From Gammaproteobacteria bacterium (GTDB lineage Bacteria > Pseudomonadota > Gammaproteobacteria > GCA-001735895): 48,064 nucleotides of DNA. The stretch is from NCBI GenBank assembly GCA_029862005.1, contig JAOTYD010000025.1:1-48064 (forward strand). Reading direction: 5' to 3'. The position numbers were made by a program, and so were the translations under genes. Below the pieces are notes generated by a model. The model worked only from the letters and a program-made list of their open reading frames with translations, ran no database searches and had not been told where the DNA came from. Each line of letters opens with the position of its first letter. Within the stretch, counting starts at the first letter, position 1. Positions 47,357-48,064 of the stretch are shown here, one piece after another.

Positions 47357-47908
47357 GTGCAGCGAGGATCAGGTAAACCGAGACTTGTACTCGTAGTCAT
47401 TTTTTTTCTTCTGACGGGTTGCGCTTCAGAAATTGGAGGTTATTCAACATTTGATGGCAGCCCTACCGAAGCAACACGACTTAATGTAGAACAAGATCGC
47501 CAAACGTATTTGGTCGAACTCTCAGAAAAATTAATCGCGGTTCCAAAAAATAAGCTGACTGACCCAGAAAAAACTGAGTTACTCGATCTTTTCGAGAAAT
47601 GGGAAAAAGTAGACAGTGTTGTAGGCCCCCCAACGCCAAGCAGTAGTCAGGAAATTCGCAGGATTATCGACCATGCTGCCATAGAGCTAGAATTGTTTGC
47701 GCGCAAGAATCCTGAACACTATGAGCTGACTCGGGCTCTTCGGATGAGTTTTCAGCCATTTATTGATGGATTTGGCTCATTTCAGGCATTTGAATATGCT
47801 CCATCTCTCAGCATGGATAAGGCTCGGGAAGGTTTCGAGACGCAGTCCGAATTTAAGACGGGTCGCGAGGCTTTCAAACTACTGGAGCAGGCAATTTATC
47901 AGTTCTAG
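47357..47908 (+). CDS. Small hypothetical lipoprotein
   Basis: A protein of about 183 residues from the GTG at 47357 with GGGGGA just upstream; the frame is open from a TTG at 47324. It has a lipobox (FFLLTGC) and a helical body of charged segments (about 45-180) with no domain I recognise. It stands between repeat copies B and C. Confidence 0.7.
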   Translation: MQRGSGKPRLVLVVIFFLLTGCASEIGGYSTFDGSPTEATRLNVEQDRQTYLVELSEKLIAVPKNKLTDPEKTELLDLFEKWEKVDSVVGPPTPSSSQEIRRIIDHAAIELELFARKNPEHYELTRALRMSFQPFIDGFGSFQAFEYAPSLSMDKAREGFETQSEFKTGREAFKLLEQAIYQF

Positions 47909-47916
47909 CGACCTCG

Positions 47917-47973
47917 TAAGCGGACTCTCATAAATCCCTAGCGTGGGGCAATCTTCGGCCAGGAACGGACACT
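47917..47973. repeat. Right-end dispersed repeat, copy C
   Basis: It reads TAAGCGGACTCTCATAAA, GGGGCAATCTTCGGCCA and GGAACGGACACT. It lies directly after the lipoprotein gene and shares GGCCAGGAAC with copy D. Confidence 0.8.
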
Positions 47974-48021
47974 GTAAAGATTCTTTACATTAAGAAGGGG
48001 AAAGTGTAAAAAATTTTTACA
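47973..48021. promoter_or_regulatory. Two tandem palindromes TGTAAA-N5-TTTACA
   Basis: TGTAAA-GATTC-TTTACA (47973-47989) and TGTAAA-AAATT-TTTACA (48005-48021) are perfect in their 6-bp arms and identical in arm and spacer length. Their centres are 32 bp apart, about three helical turns. They look like paired operators for a regulator of the gene to the right. The N5 spacer differs from the TyrR box (N6). Confidence 0.65.
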
Positions 48022-48029
48022 CTTTAACA

Positions 48030-48064
48030 ATGACGCAATTATTGCTTTTCCTCAACATAATGAT
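48030..48064 (+). CDS. Possible start of a further gene (cut by window end)
   Basis: An ATG 9 nt after the second palindrome opens a frame to the edge (MTQLLLFLNIM). Only 11 codons are visible, there is no clear Shine-Dalgarno, and the operator would lie at the promoter or 5' end. It may or may not be a gene. Confidence 0.25.
   Translation, partial: MTQLLLFLNIM

Noticed and set aside
47973-48021. TyrR boxes
   Set aside because: The TyrR consensus is TGTAAA-N6-TTTACA; both sites here have an N5 spacer, which would change the geometry, and no aromatic amino acid gene is visible.

Overview
The window comes from a gammaproteobacterial chromosome. Several gene blocks support this: yceF/yceD-rpmF-plsX-fabH, rluC/rne, recN-fur-bamE-rnfH-ratA and hrcA-grpE-dnaK-dnaJ-dapB. 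The RNase E has its catalytic aspartates at the same residue numbers as the Escherichia coli enzyme (303 and 346). The genus cannot be fixed from the sequence. Positions 1 to about 43 kb are mostly densely packed core genes. The last 3 kb (45.2-48.06 kb) look accessory: smaller genes, wider gaps, apparently more A+T, and a degenerate dispersed repeat around the genes.

Layout. 1-0.84 kb: partial uracil-DNA glycosylase and a GacA/UvrY-like response regulator. 0.9-4.5 kb: lipid/ribosome block fabH, plsX, rpmF, yceD, with a divergent Maf (YceF-type) pyrophosphatase. 4.5-9.3 kb: SppA-type peptidase and RluC, divergent from rne behind a 362-nt leader region. 9.3-12 kb: Skp/OmpH-like chaperone, DUF4124 protein, seryl-tRNA synthetase, CrcB fluoride channel. 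12.1-17.7 kb: QueG, YgfZ, an HDOD protein, a DsbA-family protein, a nitronate-monooxygenase-like flavoprotein, a DUF4442 thioesterase-like protein and a YbeL-like zinc-ribbon protein. 17.7-24.8 kb: putA and a short NAD-glutamate dehydrogenase, divergent around a 115-nt gap that holds a perfect 17-bp palindrome; together they would take proline to 2-oxoglutarate. 25.1-29.8 kb: alkyltransferase-like protein, DM13 protein, glutathione reductase, a HisA-like/SAM-methyltransferase fusion, and DapB. 29.8-34.7 kb: heat-shock block with a good sigma-32-type promoter before dnaK. 34.8-39.0 kb: NadK, RecN, Fur, BamE, RnfH, RatA. 39.0-44.9 kb: an unusual NSS-family transporter, then a four-gene set of two phospholipase-D-fold proteins, an EEP-family enzyme and an HTH regulator. 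45.2-48.06 kb: a split YeeE/YedE pair, a small HEAT-like protein and a small lipoprotein, separated by copies of one repeat; the window ends in two tandem palindromes of the form TGTAAA-N5-TTTACA.

The strongest leads are the HisA-like/methyltransferase fusion in which the first catalytic Asp is His; the putA/gdh pair with its palindrome and its glutamate dehydrogenase lacking the usual N-terminal third; the repeat-bordered gene array at the right end; the tandem palindromes at the right edge; the NSS transporter with altered ion-site residues; and an exact 75-bp duplication of part of the phospholipase-D lipoprotein gene in its own upstream region. I found no rRNA, tRNA, CRISPR array, transposase or prophage gene.
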